From NCBI RefSeq assembly GCF_019399895.1, contig NW_027228800.1, forward strand, positions 62,001 to 126,000: a DNA stretch of 64,000 nt. The letters run 5' to 3'. The position numbers and the translations under genes are program-made. Below are positions 63,224 through 64,000 of the stretch, piece after piece. The first letter of the stretch is position 1. Each line of letters opens with the position of its first letter. The notes below the pieces were generated by a model. It made no database searches. It had not been told where the DNA came from and saw nothing but the letters and a program-made list of their open reading frames with translations. Source of the stretch: Cardiocondyla obscurior (taxonomy: Eukaryota > Arthropoda > Insecta > Hymenoptera > Formicidae).

Positions 63224-64000
63224 ACGACGTGATTTGGAATTCGTTATGTAGAAATTTTACAAAAGTATTATACTATTAAATAAAGTCAATAAAAATTTTA
63301 AGGTAAAAGCGTGCAGTGCGTCTGCACCACTTCCAACACTAGAATGCCCGTTAGATCGATTCTTAAAAACGTGCAGTACGGCTGCACCGGAATTAATCGT
63401 CAATCACACAGGGTTTTGGGATATTGTTAATAAATTGAAATTGTAAAACAATTGAAATTGAAATAAAATAAGAGATTTAGGATGTCACTGAATTTTACAC
63501 GAGAAGTTATTTTTAACAATTAAAATATATTCTTAAATTTACGTTACACTACTGGTTACAATTATAAAGCATAAAAGTTGAACTTATTTTGTTAGGTTTA
63601 TGTCGTAAGACCCGCACGCGGGATGGACTCTTAAGGAAAAGAGATGCTTAAAGTTTGAAGTTGGAAATAGAACTGACGCTTTGGTGCAACTGAGCTCCAA
63701 TTTTTACCGGCGCTGTTTTCTACCTAGCGCTTAGGTGGTAGTGGGAGTAGGTAGTGGGAGTAGCGGCGTTTGGCGTTGCCGGCCGATTGGAGGTGGAACG
63801 GTGGTGGTGGGAATAGCGGCGTTCGGAGCTGCGAATTGCATGGAAGCCTTTGTAGGCGGGAATAAAGTTAAACTACTGATTTCTAGCGTCGGCGTAAATA
63901 ATGCTAAGTTACTGAATAAAACGTTGGCGCAACTAATGCTATACTACGCATAAGTAAAGTGATATAAATTTATATATGTCTTACTTTTTACGCATTACAT
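63224..64000 (-). mobile_element. C'-like LTR, reversed, 5' part, running off the window
   Basis: It begins in ORF-a (start ATA instead of ATG in sense) and continues through twin hairpins (63311-63327 and 63371-63387, exactly 60 bp apart) and the CCCGCACGCGGG palindrome toward the LTR 5' end. No open gene. Confidence 0.82.

Noticed and set aside
1..64000. CRISPR array, operons or bacterial features
   Set aside because: Tandem repeats here are LTR minisatellites without regular spacers; gene content is eukaryotic retroelement.
1..64000. tRNA or rRNA genes
   Set aside because: Only tRNA-Leu-like primer-binding sites were seen; no cloverleaf or rRNA block recognised.

Overview
The window looks like a transposon-dense, AT-rich arthropod (most likely insect) locus. 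Nearly every recognisable base belongs to Ty3/gypsy-type endogenous retroviruses with gag, pol and env. I see no host gene, tRNA, rRNA or CRISPR array. The species cannot be told from the sequence.

I use working names for the families. Family A has LTRs of about 4 kb, a baculovirus-F-like env and an accessory gene between env and the 3' LTR. Family B has LTRs of about 2.2 kb and a chuvirus-like env. C, C' and C'' are relatives of B, seen mainly as LTRs and pol-linker relics. LTRs of B, C and C' carry up to three small genes of their own: ORF-a (basic, about 103 aa), ORF-b (about 140 aa) and ORF-c (about 140 aa). ORF-b and ORF-c are cysteine-rich, probably zinc-binding, and paralogous. The same Cys/His core is found in the accessory protein of family A.

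Layout. 1-181 is the end of a B LTR inserted in a C LTR (182-983). 984-3991 is a relic of C pol split by a solo C' LTR (1413-3806, TSD TTGG). 3992-7380 is a reversed C'' LTR and unassigned sequence. 7381-9639 is a reversed C'-like LTR. 9675-9985 is an old relic of an A LTR. 10324-28335 is A copy 1, complete, with its pol frame broken. 28336-28833 is the leader of a diverged A relative, followed by a 300-N gap. 29134-44407 is A copy 2 (pol open, env frameshifted, 5' LTR cut by the gap). 44408-45449 is the rest of a B LTR into which A copy 2 inserted. 45450-47749 plus 60023-61899 is an inverted copy of the left arm, into which a complete B element (47750-60022, minus strand, TSD CTTT) inserted. 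61900-64000 is a pile of truncated B, C and C' LTR pieces.

How the genes work together. Gag and pol of A and B overlap in the -1 phase and share the slippery heptamer GGGAAAC followed by a GC-rich stem, so Gag-Pol is probably made by ribosomal frameshifting. Both families have primer-binding sites resembling tRNA-Leu. The env of A seems to obtain a signal peptide from a short exon before gag by splicing; the env of B has its own. The cysteine-rich genes keep open frames and all their metal ligands across diverged families. They are the most interesting unexplained component, together with paired hairpins exactly 60 bp apart just upstream of ORF-a.
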